From contig JAFGGU010000032.1 of the NCBI GenBank assembly GCA_016930375.1, positions 1-64,000 of the forward strand: a DNA stretch of 64,000 nucleotides, written 5' to 3'. The notes under the pieces were generated by a model. The model worked only from the letters and a program-made list of their open reading frames with translations, did no database searches and was not told the origin of the DNA. Source of the stretch: Bacteroidales bacterium (GTDB taxonomy: Bacteria > Bacteroidota > Bacteroidia > Bacteroidales > UBA10428). Position numbers and translations under genes: made by a program. This document shows positions 51,361-60,200 of the stretch, piece after piece (within the stretch, counting starts at the first letter, position 1; the number at the start of each line of letters is the position of its first letter).

Positions 51361-51392
51361 ACGCCATTGATTTTCAATTGATGGCGTTTTTT
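51361..51392 (+). terminator. Intrinsic terminator
   Basis: Stem ACGCCAT (51361-51367) pairs with ATGGCGT (51381-51387), extended inward by wobble pairs, and runs into six T residues. It ends the two-gene surface-protein operon and separates it from the polysaccharide cluster. Confidence 0.85.
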
Positions 51393-51432
51393 ATTTGTAA
51401 TTTTTCTATTATTGCTGCATATTATTTTGCCA

Positions 51433-52725
51433 ATGCCCAGGGTTTTGATTATAACCTATTACTGGCCCCCCAGTGGAGGTTCTGCAGTTTTGCGATGGCT
51501 GAAATTCGCCAAGTACCTCCGTGACTTTGGCTGGGAACCGGTAATATATACACCAGCCAATCCCGAACCCCAGGAGATCGACACTTCACTGCTCAAAGAT
51601 ATTCCTGAAAACATGGAGGTGATCAAATCCCCGATATGGGAACCTTACAATATCTATAAGCGGCTTACCGGGAAAAAGAAAGAAGACAGACTCGGAGTAG
51701 CCCTGATGTCGGATAAAAAGCAAGGCTTCGTCAGTAGATTATTGCTTTGGATCAGAAGCAATTTATTCATTCCCGATCCGCGGCGTTTTTGGGTTAGACC
51801 TTCCGTAAGGCTGTTAAGCAGATACCTTCACCTCCGTCCGGTTGATGTAATTGTAACCACAGGTCCGCCCCACAGCATGCATCTTATTGGCCTTGGACTC
51901 AAAAGAAGGTTGGGAATAAAGTGGGTGGCTGATTTCAGGGATCCCTGGACCAATATTGATTTTTACAGGGACCTGGCCTTGACCCGGTGGGCCGATTGCT
52001 GCCATAAAAGGCTTGAACGAAAAGTGCTTCATGGGGCTGACCGGGTCATTACCGTCAGTCCGGGCATGACCCGGGAATTTGCATCCATGGGGATCAGCAG
52101 GATCGCTACCATCACCAATGGCTTTGACGTTGTTCCGGCCTCATTGACAAAGCCTCTGCCGGAGAAATTCACCCTGTTGCATCTCGGCTCCATTCCCAAA
52201 TCACGGAATCCCGAAAACCTGTGGCAGGTACTTGCAGATCTGGTGGGGAAAAATCCCGGTTTTGCAGGAAAACTGCAGATTAAGCTGATCGGGAAAACGG
52301 ACAGGATCGTGCAGGAATCGATCGGACGTTATGATTTACAGGATTTTGTTTTATGTGAGGACTTTATACCCCATGAAAAAACCTTTCAAGAGCTCACTGA
52401 AGCGGCTGTGCTTCTTTTATTTATAAATAATACCCCAAATGCAGGAGGTATACTGACGAACAAATTCTTTGAGTACCTGTCCGCTCGCCGCCCAATTCTG
52501 GCTATTGGTCCCGTCGGCGGAGATGCATCCGTGATCCTGGGTGAAACAACGGCAGGGAAAATATTCGAATACACTGACACCATAGGATTGAAAAATCATT
52601 TATTAGACCTGTTTGGATTATATTCGCAAAAGAATTTGATCGCCGACAGCGGGGATATCGAAAGGTTTTCCCGGAAAAGCCTTACGGGGGAACTTGGCGC
52701 ACTTTTAACAAAACTCATCTCTTGA
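51433..52725 (+). CDS. Glycosyltransferase, GT4-like
   Basis: 430 residues from ATG 51433 (MPRVLIITYYWPPSGGSAV), with a GT-B two-domain fold. The N-terminal domain carries PPHSMHLIGLGLKRRLGIKWVADFRDPW, a signature of a GT4 subgroup in Bacteroidota capsule loci. The C-terminal donor domain has ITVSPGM and a late TNKFFEYLSARRPILAIG loop in place of the canonical EGFGLPxxE. It should add a sugar to the polysaccharide repeat at the cytoplasmic face. First gene of the cluster; the next gene overlaps by 4 bp. Confidence 0.87.
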   Translation: MPRVLIITYYWPPSGGSAVLRWLKFAKYLRDFGWEPVIYTPANPEPQEIDTSLLKDIPENMEVIKSPIWEPYNIYKRLTGKKKEDRLGVALMSDKKQGFVSRLLLWIRSNLFIPDPRRFWVRPSVRLLSRYLHLRPVDVIVTTGPPHSMHLIGLGLKRRLGIKWVADFRDPWTNIDFYRDLALTRWADCCHKRLERKVLHGADRVITVSPGMTREFASMGISRIATITNGFDVVPASLTKPLPEKFTLLHLGSIPKSRNPENLWQVLADLVGKNPGFAGKLQIKLIGKTDRIVQESIGRYDLQDFVLCEDFIPHEKTFQELTEAAVLLLFINNTPNAGGILTNKFFEYLSARRPILAIGPVGGDASVILGETTAGKIFEYTDTIGLKNHLLDLFGLYSQKNLIADSGDIERFSRKSLTGELGALLTKLIS

Positions 52726-53807
52726 AAAAGATTCTTACCGTAATAGGTGCCAGGCCGCAATTCATAAAAGCAGCCGCCGTCAGTAGGGCAATCCGCAAAT
52801 CCGGTGGTTTGCACGAAGTCATTGTGCACACCGGTCAGCACTTTGACAACAATATGTCCTCCGTTTTCTTCCAGGAGATGGATATCCCGGAACCAGATTA
52901 TCACCTGGAGATTAACAGCCTTTCACATGGCGCCATGACAGGCAGGATGATAGAAAGGACCGAGGAAGTGCTGTTGACTGAAAAACCTGAACTGGTTTTG
53001 GTTTACGGGGATACCAATTCCACGCTCGCCGGAGCACTGGCCGCCAAAAAACTTCATATTCAGGTCGCGCATGTGGAAGCAGGACTGAGGTCTTTCAATA
53101 TGGAAATGCCGGAAGAAATCAACAGGATACTTACTGACCGCATTTCAAATATCCTTTTCTGCCCCACTGAGATTGCCGTAAACAACCTTCAACGGGAGGG
53201 ATTTGATAGTTTTCCCTGCAGGATCATGCAGGTTGGGGACGTAATGTATGATGCCGCTCTGTTTTACGGGGCCATGTCGTCACAGCGCTCCGGTATACTG
53301 AACCGCTTATCCCTTGGCGAATACAATTATGTGCTTTGCACCATACACCGGCAGGAAAATACGGATAACCTCGAAAATCTGAAATCCATTGTTTCAGCTT
53401 TGAACGAGATTAGCAGCGAGATACCTGTTGTGCTGCCCCTGCATCCGAGGACAAATAAAATCCTTACCCGGAACAATATCAGACTGGCATTTCAGCCGAT
53501 CGATCCCGTCGGATATTTCGATATTGTTGAGTTGCTCAAAAACTGCAGCCTGGTTATCACGGACAGCGGAGGTATGCAAAAAGAAGCTTATTTTTTCCGG
53601 AAATACTGCATAACCCTTCGGGAAGAAACAGAATGGATTGAACTGGTAAATCATCATTTCAATCTTCTTGCAGGTTCCGATCCGGTTTTAATTAAAAAAG
53701 GATACCAATCCTACGGCGGAAAACTGATTTCTGATTTGATACCATTGTATGGCCAGGGTGATGCGGGTGACAGAATTGTCGACATACTTTTAAAAAGCCT
53801 TTCGTGA
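52722..53807 (+). CDS. wecB: UDP-N-acetylglucosamine 2-epimerase (non-hydrolysing)
   Basis: 361 residues starting at TTG 52722, whose codon overlaps the previous stop (TTGA). The family signature is complete: GARPQFIKAAA, HTGQHFDNNMS, VYGDTNSTLAGALAA, HVEAGLRSFNMEMPEEINR and DSGGMQKEAYF. It interconverts UDP-GlcNAc and UDP-ManNAc, supplying ManNAc-type sugars for the polysaccharide. The usual partner, UDP-ManNAc dehydrogenase, is not in view. Its stop overlaps the next start (GTGA). Confidence 0.95.
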   Translation: MKKILTVIGARPQFIKAAAVSRAIRKSGGLHEVIVHTGQHFDNNMSSVFFQEMDIPEPDYHLEINSLSHGAMTGRMIERTEEVLLTEKPELVLVYGDTNSTLAGALAAKKLHIQVAHVEAGLRSFNMEMPEEINRILTDRISNILFCPTEIAVNNLQREGFDSFPCRIMQVGDVMYDAALFYGAMSSQRSGILNRLSLGEYNYVLCTIHRQENTDNLENLKSIVSALNEISSEIPVVLPLHPRTNKILTRNNIRLAFQPIDPVGYFDIVELLKNCSLVITDSGGMQKEAYFFRKYCITLREETEWIELVNHHFNLLAGSDPVLIKKGYQSYGGKLISDLIPLYGQGDAGDRIVDILLKSLS

Positions 53808-54979
53808 AGATTTTAATGGTTCTCGATCGTGAGTTCCCTCCCGATATCCGGGTGGAAAATGAAATATCCGCCCTTTCACAGGCGGGACATGAAGTCCACA
53901 TTGCCTGCTACACCCGGAAAAACAAGCCGGAATATGAAAAAACAACCCGGGTTACCATTCACAGGAAACCCATCTCTCCATTGATATACAAATCGAGCGT
54001 GGCAAGCCTCACTCTTCCCGGTTATTTCTTGTTCTGGAAGCGATTTCTCAGAAAAATACTGGGCAATGAGCCGTTTGATGTACTGCATATCCATGATCTG
54101 CCGCTGATTGGCGTTGGAAGAAAATTAAAGAGAGTCTTTTCCCTGAAATTAATTGCTGACCTCCATGAAAACTGGCCTGCTTTTTTGGAAATTTCCAAAC
54201 ACACCAATACTCCGGCAGGAAAATTACTTTCTCCCATCTTTTTATGGCGCAGGTATGAGAAAAGGATTCTTCGATATGCAGATGCAATTATTGTTGTGGT
54301 GGATGAAGCAAAGGCCCGGCTTATCGGTCTGGGAATCCCTGCATCACGCATCTTTGTTGTTTCCAATACCATTAACCTCAGTGATGTTCAGTTGACCGAT
54401 CGTCCATACAACGGTGGCACCATGCTTTATTATGCAGGCGGCATCAACTTTCACCGGGGTTTGCAAAACGTCATTCTCGCCATGCACCGCTCGAGGAATA
54501 AACAAATCAGGTTGCGGATACTCGGTGAGGGCAGCTACAAGACTGAATTGGTAAAGCTTACAGAAAGCCTTTCTTTAAATGATCGCGTAATCTTTGAGGG
54601 CTACCAGCCTTTCCGGATAGTTATGGATATGCTTTCCGAATCGGATTTTGCCATAATTTCACATATTAAGACAGAACACACTGACTCCACCATACCGCAT
54701 AAACTCTTTCAGTACATGTATGCGCAAAAACCGGTAATTGCAAGTGACTGCCTTCCGATCAAAAGAATTCTGGAGGAGACAGGTTCAGGCCTGATATATC
54801 CATCCGATGACATTGATCGTCTGGCGACATTGCTTGACCGGCTGGGAACAACAGCATATAATGACATGGGCACCCATGGCCGAAAGGCTGTGATCGAAAA
54901 ATACAACTGGGAAAACGACAGCCGGGTACTGGCTGCAATTTACAGGGAATATTTACCGCAACAGGTTGTTAATCATTAA
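53804..54979 (+). CDS. Glycosyltransferase family 4
   Basis: 391 residues starting at GTG 53804, coupled to wecB by a 4-bp overlap. GT-B fold with N-terminal DREFPPDIRVENEISALSQAGHEV and HIHDLPL, and a C-terminal domain with LRILGEGSYK, VIFEGYQPF and HTDSTIPHKLFQYMYAQKPVIASD, where the sugar nucleotide binds. Homologues transfer hexoses or N-acetylated sugars in polysaccharide assembly. The exact donor is unknown. Confidence 0.9.
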   Translation: MKILMVLDREFPPDIRVENEISALSQAGHEVHIACYTRKNKPEYEKTTRVTIHRKPISPLIYKSSVASLTLPGYFLFWKRFLRKILGNEPFDVLHIHDLPLIGVGRKLKRVFSLKLIADLHENWPAFLEISKHTNTPAGKLLSPIFLWRRYEKRILRYADAIIVVVDEAKARLIGLGIPASRIFVVSNTINLSDVQLTDRPYNGGTMLYYAGGINFHRGLQNVILAMHRSRNKQIRLRILGEGSYKTELVKLTESLSLNDRVIFEGYQPFRIVMDMLSESDFAIISHIKTEHTDSTIPHKLFQYMYAQKPVIASDCLPIKRILEETGSGLIYPSDDIDRLATLLDRLGTTAYNDMGTHGRKAVIEKYNWENDSRVLAAIYREYLPQQVVNH

Positions 54980-54989
54980 GATTTAAACT

Positions 54990-57119
54990 ATGCTCCAGGC
55001 ATTAATACATAGAGGTTCAGTCAGGGCAGAAGAGGTTCCTGCACCGGTGGTTGGTAAAGGCAGGATTCTGATCCGGGTTATAAACAGCTGTATATCGGCA
55101 GGGACTGAAATGGCAGGCGTGTCCGCCACCGGAAAGTCACCGGTCAGAACCATGCTTGAACAGCCCGAAAAGATCAAAAAGATTTTAAATTTGCTCAAAT
55201 CCGAAGGCCTTTCGAAACTCATTAACCAGAACAAATTCATCAAAGAATCGGGACAACCCACAGGATATTCCGTGAGCGGGATGATCGTCGGAATTGGAGA
55301 AGATGTTGTAGGTTTTAAACCCGGCGATCGTGTGGCTGCTGCCGGAGGAGGTTTTGCTTACCATGCAGAATTCGTGGAAGTTCCTAAAAACCTCGTTGTG
55401 CCTGTTCCCGCAGGTGTTGATTACCGTGAGGCATCCACGGTTGCCATCGGAGCCATCGCGCTGCATGGCGTGAGACGGACCGACCTGGAAATTGGAGAAT
55501 TCTGTGTCGTAATCGGGGCAGGCATCCTGGGTCTCATGGCCGTTCAGATACTAAACAAAGCGGGTATACGGGTCATTGCAGTTGATATCAACCAGGATCG
55601 TCTCAGTATTGCTTCTGAAACAGGAGCCGAACTTGTCATTGATGCCTCTGCCGAAGATCCGGTTAAGGCCGTCGAGAATATTACAGGCGGCCATGGCGCA
55701 GATGCAGTGCTTTATGCCGCAGCAACATCCGACAGCAAACCTTTATCCCAGGCCTTCCAAATGTGCCGGCGGAAGGGGAAGGTGGTGCTCATGGGAGTAT
55801 CCGGAATGGAACTTAACCGGAAAGACCTGTATCCGGGAGAGCTTGATCTGCTGATTTCCACTTCTTATGGTCCGGGCCGTTATGACAAGGATTATGAAGA
55901 AGATGGAAAGGATTATCCTTACGGATACGTAAGGTGGACTGAAGGACGAAATTTTACGGAGTATTTGCGACTGCTGGAATCAGGAAAGATTCAAATAGAA
56001 CAGCTTATTCATAATGTGTATCCGATCGAAGAGGCAGAAAAGGCATTTGATTCCCTTAAGGACTCGCACAATAAGCCTTTGATAGTGCTGCTGGATTATG
56101 GCAAGCCGGATATTATTGCCTCGCTTCCGGTCAGCAGAAAACTGGATCTGAACCGAAATGCGCACATCAAGGAGGGACTTATCCGGGTAGGAATAATTGG
56201 CATTGGCAATTTTTCCCAGTCGGTTCACCTCCCCAACCTGAAAAAACTCAGTAATAAATATTTAATATACGCGCTGGCCAGCCAGTCGGGTGTAAAGGTC
56301 AAAAATGCGGGAACCTTTTATAATGCGCAGTATGTAACTACACAATACGATGAAATCATCAGCGACAGTAATATTGATCTGGTTATGATCTGCACAAGGC
56401 ATGGAAATCACGCTTCACTGGCCTTGAAAGCCCTGCAGGCAGGCAAACATGTATTTGTCGAGAAACCCCTGGCCACAAACGATGAGGACCTTAAAGCGCT
56501 TGAAGCGTACTTTGAAGCTCGCTCCGGTGATGCTCCGCTGTTAATGGTTGGTTTTAACCGAAGATTCAGTCCCTATATCCGTGAAATTAAAAAGCATACC
56601 GATAAGCGTGTAGGTCCCCTGCTTATCCATTATCGCATGAATGCCGGATTCCAGCCTGCGGATCACTGGACTCACAAGGATGGCGGAAGGATCATTGGTG
56701 AGGCCTGCCATATTATTGACCTGATGAATGCTTTGGTCAACAGCAAAGTAGGCAGCGTTCATTCGGAAAGCAGTTTTACCGGTAAAAGCAAATTCACACC
56801 TGATGATAATAAATCAATTCTAATTAAATACGAAGACGGTTCAATGGCCACGATCGAATACATTTCCATGGGCAGCAAGGAACTCTCTAAGGAATACATG
56901 GAGGTTCATTTTGATGAGAAATCAATCATACTCGATGATTACAAACAATTATCTTCACATGGATTCAAAATCCGTCCGATACGCTCAAAAGAAGGATTAA
57001 AAGGACATCTGGAAGAACTTGAAGTATTGTATGATTCATTGAAAGGAAATAAACCAGGATGGCCCGTTGATTTGGCTGCCCTGTCAGAAACAACCCGAAT
57101 CACTTTCAAGATAGCCTAA
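54990..57119 (+). CDS. Fused zinc-type alcohol dehydrogenase and Gfo/Idh/MocA oxidoreductase
   Basis: 709 residues. The N-terminal half (about 1-370) is an MDR-type dehydrogenase with GYSVSGMIVGIGEDVVGFKPGDRVA and the NAD-binding GAGILGLMAVQIL. The C-terminal half (about 390-709) is a Gfo/Idh/MocA enzyme with the nucleotide motif VGIIGIGNFSQSVHLPNL, EKPLATN and EACHIIDLMN. Two-domain proteins of this kind are found in exopolysaccharide loci, often beside heparinase-like genes; they probably oxidise or reduce a sugar nucleotide in two linked steps. The real substrate is unknown. Some catalytic zinc ligands of typical MDR enzymes are not evident, so the first half may be zinc-independent. Confidence 0.87.
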   Translation: MLQALIHRGSVRAEEVPAPVVGKGRILIRVINSCISAGTEMAGVSATGKSPVRTMLEQPEKIKKILNLLKSEGLSKLINQNKFIKESGQPTGYSVSGMIVGIGEDVVGFKPGDRVAAAGGGFAYHAEFVEVPKNLVVPVPAGVDYREASTVAIGAIALHGVRRTDLEIGEFCVVIGAGILGLMAVQILNKAGIRVIAVDINQDRLSIASETGAELVIDASAEDPVKAVENITGGHGADAVLYAAATSDSKPLSQAFQMCRRKGKVVLMGVSGMELNRKDLYPGELDLLISTSYGPGRYDKDYEEDGKDYPYGYVRWTEGRNFTEYLRLLESGKIQIEQLIHNVYPIEEAEKAFDSLKDSHNKPLIVLLDYGKPDIIASLPVSRKLDLNRNAHIKEGLIRVGIIGIGNFSQSVHLPNLKKLSNKYLIYALASQSGVKVKNAGTFYNAQYVTTQYDEIISDSNIDLVMICTRHGNHASLALKALQAGKHVFVEKPLATNDEDLKALEAYFEARSGDAPLLMVGFNRRFSPYIREIKKHTDKRVGPLLIHYRMNAGFQPADHWTHKDGGRIIGEACHIIDLMNALVNSKVGSVHSESSFTGKSKFTPDDNKSILIKYEDGSMATIEYISMGSKELSKEYMEVHFDEKSIILDDYKQLSSHGFKIRPIRSKEGLKGHLEELEVLYDSLKGNKPGWPVDLAALSETTRITFKIA

Positions 57120-57136
57120 AAATAGCTTTGCGATCC

Positions 57137-58018
57137 ATGTTTAAAACAGCATTTGTTATACTTCATTATGAGACACTTTCTGACACTGTTGAATGTGTGA
57201 ATTCCATTCTTTCTGTAAACAGATACCCTGAATGGCAAATTGTTGTTGTGGATAACGGATCTGTTAACCAATCCGGTCATACCCTGAAGGAAACCTATAA
57301 GGACAATGCCAGAATACATGTATTGCTCAATGGAGAAAACCTTGGATTTGCCCGGGGGAACAATGCGGGTTACCGATATGCCAAAGAAAAGCTACATGCA
57401 GATTTTATTATTGTCATAAATAATGATACCCTCCTGCGTCAACCTGATTTTATCGAGACCCTGCTGACCAGATACAACCGGAAAAAATTTGATATCCTGG
57501 GACCCGATATATTATCACTCAAAGACGGTTCACATCAGAATCCGCGGAAAGAAGTACTTGACAGTGTGCCGGTGGTTAAAAAGTACATTCGTTATTTTCG
57601 GGTGACTCTGCTTTTGAATTACCTGTTTATTGACAATTTCATCATCGGTATAAAGAAGTTTTTCATCCCGTCTTCCACGCTGCCAAGTGCCACCCAGGGG
57701 AAAATAAATCCGGATAACCTTGAAATGGAACAAGTGAAACTGCATGGCAGTGCCCTTGTGTTTTCCCCTGATTATTTAAAAAAATACGATGTTGCCTTCT
57801 ACCCAGAAACATTTCTGTATTGTGAAGAATCAATTCTGTTTTACTTTGTAAGAAAAGACAAGCTTACCACTGTATATTATCCGGCTCTCAGTATCGTTCA
57901 CAAAGAGGATGCCACCAGTGATTACCTTTACAAAAAGGCACGGCTGAAAAGAAGGTTTTACTTAAAAAACAATTTAAAATCAGCACGTGTTCTCCTGAAA
58001 TTATTAAAGAACTTATAA
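57137..58018 (+). CDS. Glycosyltransferase family 2
   Basis: 293 residues from ATG 57137; an in-frame TTG is at 57128. GT-A fold with FVILHYETLSDTVECV at the start, VVVDNGSVNQSG, NLGFARGNNAG and the metal-binding DxD-like INNDTLL. The C-terminal part has KLHGSALVFSPDYL and EESILFYF, typical of rhamnosyl- and related transferases. It adds a sugar at the cytoplasmic membrane. One base separates its stop from the next start. Confidence 0.92.
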   Translation: MFKTAFVILHYETLSDTVECVNSILSVNRYPEWQIVVVDNGSVNQSGHTLKETYKDNARIHVLLNGENLGFARGNNAGYRYAKEKLHADFIIVINNDTLLRQPDFIETLLTRYNRKKFDILGPDILSLKDGSHQNPRKEVLDSVPVVKKYIRYFRVTLLLNYLFIDNFIIGIKKFFIPSSTLPSATQGKINPDNLEMEQVKLHGSALVFSPDYLKKYDVAFYPETFLYCEESILFYFVRKDKLTTVYYPALSIVHKEDATSDYLYKKARLKRRFYLKNNLKSARVLLKLLKNL

Positions 58019-58019
58019 A

Positions 58020-58979
58020 ATGACTTGCAGAATTTGCGGTAATGAAAAGAACAACACAACTTACACAGGAAGGGAAATGTATTTCGGTTTCCGTGATACA
58101 TTTGAATACTTCCAGTGCGCAGTATGCGGTTGTCTACAAATTGCGGAATTTCCCGAAAACCTGTCAAAATACTATCCCAGGGAATATGGAGCTTACAAGT
58201 TGCATGAAAAGATTCATGAGAATAAATTTATCCGGTTTCTGAAAAGGAAGAAACTGGAGAATAGCCTTGGTATTAACAATAATCCTCTCGGCTTACTGCT
58301 GAATTTATTCATTGATAAAGGATTTGTCAGGTATCTTAAACCCACCCATATTACAATTGATTCAAGCATACTGGATGTGGGCACGGGCCATGGTTCGCGA
58401 CTCATAGGGCTGAAGAAGAAAGGTTTCAAAAACCTTACAGGTGTTGAGCCTTTTATCGATGAAGATATTGAATACGATATCGGTGTCAGGGTATATAAAA
58501 AGCAACTTTCTGAAGCAGAAGGACACTATGATATGGTAATGCTGAATCACTCTTTCGAGCATATGCCTGATCCGCTGGGGGCAATGAAGGATATATACCG
58601 GTTATTGAAAAACGATCGCACAGCTTTAGTTAGAATTCCTGTGGCGGATTCATATGGATGGGAAAAATACAGAACCAACTGGATGGCCATGGACCCTCCC
58701 AGGCATTTCTTTCTTCATACCAACAAAAGCATGAAAATCCTCGCTGAAAAATCAGGCTTTGTTATTACAGATGTAATTTATGATTCCAAGGATTTTCAAT
58801 ATGCCGCCAGTGAACAATGGGTAAGGGATATTCCTTTACAGGCACCTAACTCCTATTATCTCAACAGGAAACTTTCCTTTTTTACACGATCCGAACTGAG
58901 AAGATTTGCCAAAATGGCCAAAGAGCTCAACCGGACCAGGCGGGGGGATACAGCTTGCTTTTACCTTTATAAGAAATAA
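58020..58979 (+). CDS. SAM-dependent methyltransferase with N-terminal zinc motif
   Basis: 319 residues. The first 45 residues hold CRICG and CAVCGCLQ, likely a zinc ribbon. The Methyltransf_23-like domain has motif I ILDVGTGHGSRL at about residue 120, then NHSFEHMPDP and LKNDRTALVRIPV. It probably methylates a sugar or sugar nucleotide of the polysaccharide; the methyl acceptor is not known. The TAATG overlap with the next gene points to coupled translation. Confidence 0.88.
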   Translation: MTCRICGNEKNNTTYTGREMYFGFRDTFEYFQCAVCGCLQIAEFPENLSKYYPREYGAYKLHEKIHENKFIRFLKRKKLENSLGINNNPLGLLLNLFIDKGFVRYLKPTHITIDSSILDVGTGHGSRLIGLKKKGFKNLTGVEPFIDEDIEYDIGVRVYKKQLSEAEGHYDMVMLNHSFEHMPDPLGAMKDIYRLLKNDRTALVRIPVADSYGWEKYRTNWMAMDPPRHFFLHTNKSMKILAEKSGFVITDVIYDSKDFQYAASEQWVRDIPLQAPNSYYLNRKLSFFTRSELRRFAKMAKELNRTRRGDTACFYLYKK

Positions 58980-60199
58980 TGCGTGAAAGGATGGATAGTG
59001 AAGCACTGTCAAGTTTGCATTCTCTTGAAAAATGGATCGGTGAAAACGGATATGCCGGGTATGATCCCTATGATATTAAAGGAAATCACTATATATTGAC
59101 ACTTGCTGAAAAAGGTAACTATAGCTTTCCGTTCACCCTGCTGCGGGAGACCGTTTTTGAACTGTTCTATCATTTCCCCATGTTTTCAAGACGCACTCTG
59201 AAGATTAAACCGGCCATGAATGCCAAAGCAATGGGATTATTCGCATCTTCTTTCGCAGATCTTTACTTGTTGGAGAAAGATGATTCTTTTAAAATAAATT
59301 CATCCTTTTGCCTGAACTGGTTAAAGGATAACGGGTCGGAGACTCCCCTCGGTATCGCTTGGGGTTATCCTTTCGATTGGCAGTCGCGACAATTAATACC
59401 TGCAGGCACACCCAACGGCATTGTCACTACTGCTGCTGCAGATGCCTTCTGGAAACATTACAGGATTTTTAATGATCAGGAAGCGCTGGTGTTTTGCGCC
59501 AGGATTTGCGATTTTCTCAGCACCTTACCCGTTGATCCGGTTGCTCATGATCAGATCTGCTTTTCCTATACACCCCTTTTCATCAATCATGTGCATAATC
59601 TGAATCTTTTTGTTGCCGAGTTTCTGATCAAAACGGGGATGGAAACCGCCAATAACTCCTGGGTAGATCAGGGCAATAAGGCTGTCAATTACACCATCTC
59701 GAACCAGATGAAAAATGGTGCCTTTGACTATAACGGCCCTCCTGAAAAGCCCGGCAATCATATTGACAATTACCATACCGGCTTTGTGTTGCGTATGCTC
59801 TATTCCATCTGGAAGCTGACGGGCAGGAAGGATGTATATATCGCTCTCAACAAATGTTACCGTCATTATGTTAGTAACTTCTTTGAAAACAGGACAATAC
59901 CTAAACTGATGCCCGACAGAAAATACCGGATTGATATCCATGCCTGCGCTGAAAGCATCCATTGCCTGTCAGAACTGGCTGAAGATTTTCCTGAAGGACT
60001 TCCGCTGGCTGAAAATGTCCTGAATTGGACCATTCAGAATTTACAGGATAAAACTGGGTATTTTTATTACGGCATTCTGAAAAGCCGTTTCACCGGAATA
60101 CCATTCAAATCGAAAATACCTTATATTCGCTGGGGTCAGGCATGGATGCTCAGGGCCCTGACCAGTTACCTGATGGCTGTAAAATCTTCAAAAGCATAA
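58979..60199 (+). CDS. Uncharacterised toroid-like protein of the polysaccharide cluster
   Basis: 406 residues starting at ATG 58979 (a second ATG is at 58991), sharing one base with the methyltransferase stop. No signal peptide is seen, so it should be cytoplasmic. Repeated helical hairpins with aromatic-rich turns (WGYPFDWQS, NHVHNLNLFVAEFL, NYHTGFVLRMLYSIW, YIRWGQAWMLRALTSYL) suggest an (alpha/alpha)6 barrel as in six-hairpin glycosidases or epimerases. No catalytic acid pair can be assigned with confidence. Function unknown; it may act on lipid-linked or nucleotide sugars made by its neighbours. Confidence 0.78.
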   Translation: MRERMDSEALSSLHSLEKWIGENGYAGYDPYDIKGNHYILTLAEKGNYSFPFTLLRETVFELFYHFPMFSRRTLKIKPAMNAKAMGLFASSFADLYLLEKDDSFKINSSFCLNWLKDNGSETPLGIAWGYPFDWQSRQLIPAGTPNGIVTTAAADAFWKHYRIFNDQEALVFCARICDFLSTLPVDPVAHDQICFSYTPLFINHVHNLNLFVAEFLIKTGMETANNSWVDQGNKAVNYTISNQMKNGAFDYNGPPEKPGNHIDNYHTGFVLRMLYSIWKLTGRKDVYIALNKCYRHYVSNFFENRTIPKLMPDRKYRIDIHACAESIHCLSELAEDFPEGLPLAENVLNWTIQNLQDKTGYFYYGILKSRFTGIPFKSKIPYIRWGQAWMLRALTSYLMAVKSSKA

Positions 60200-60200
60200 T

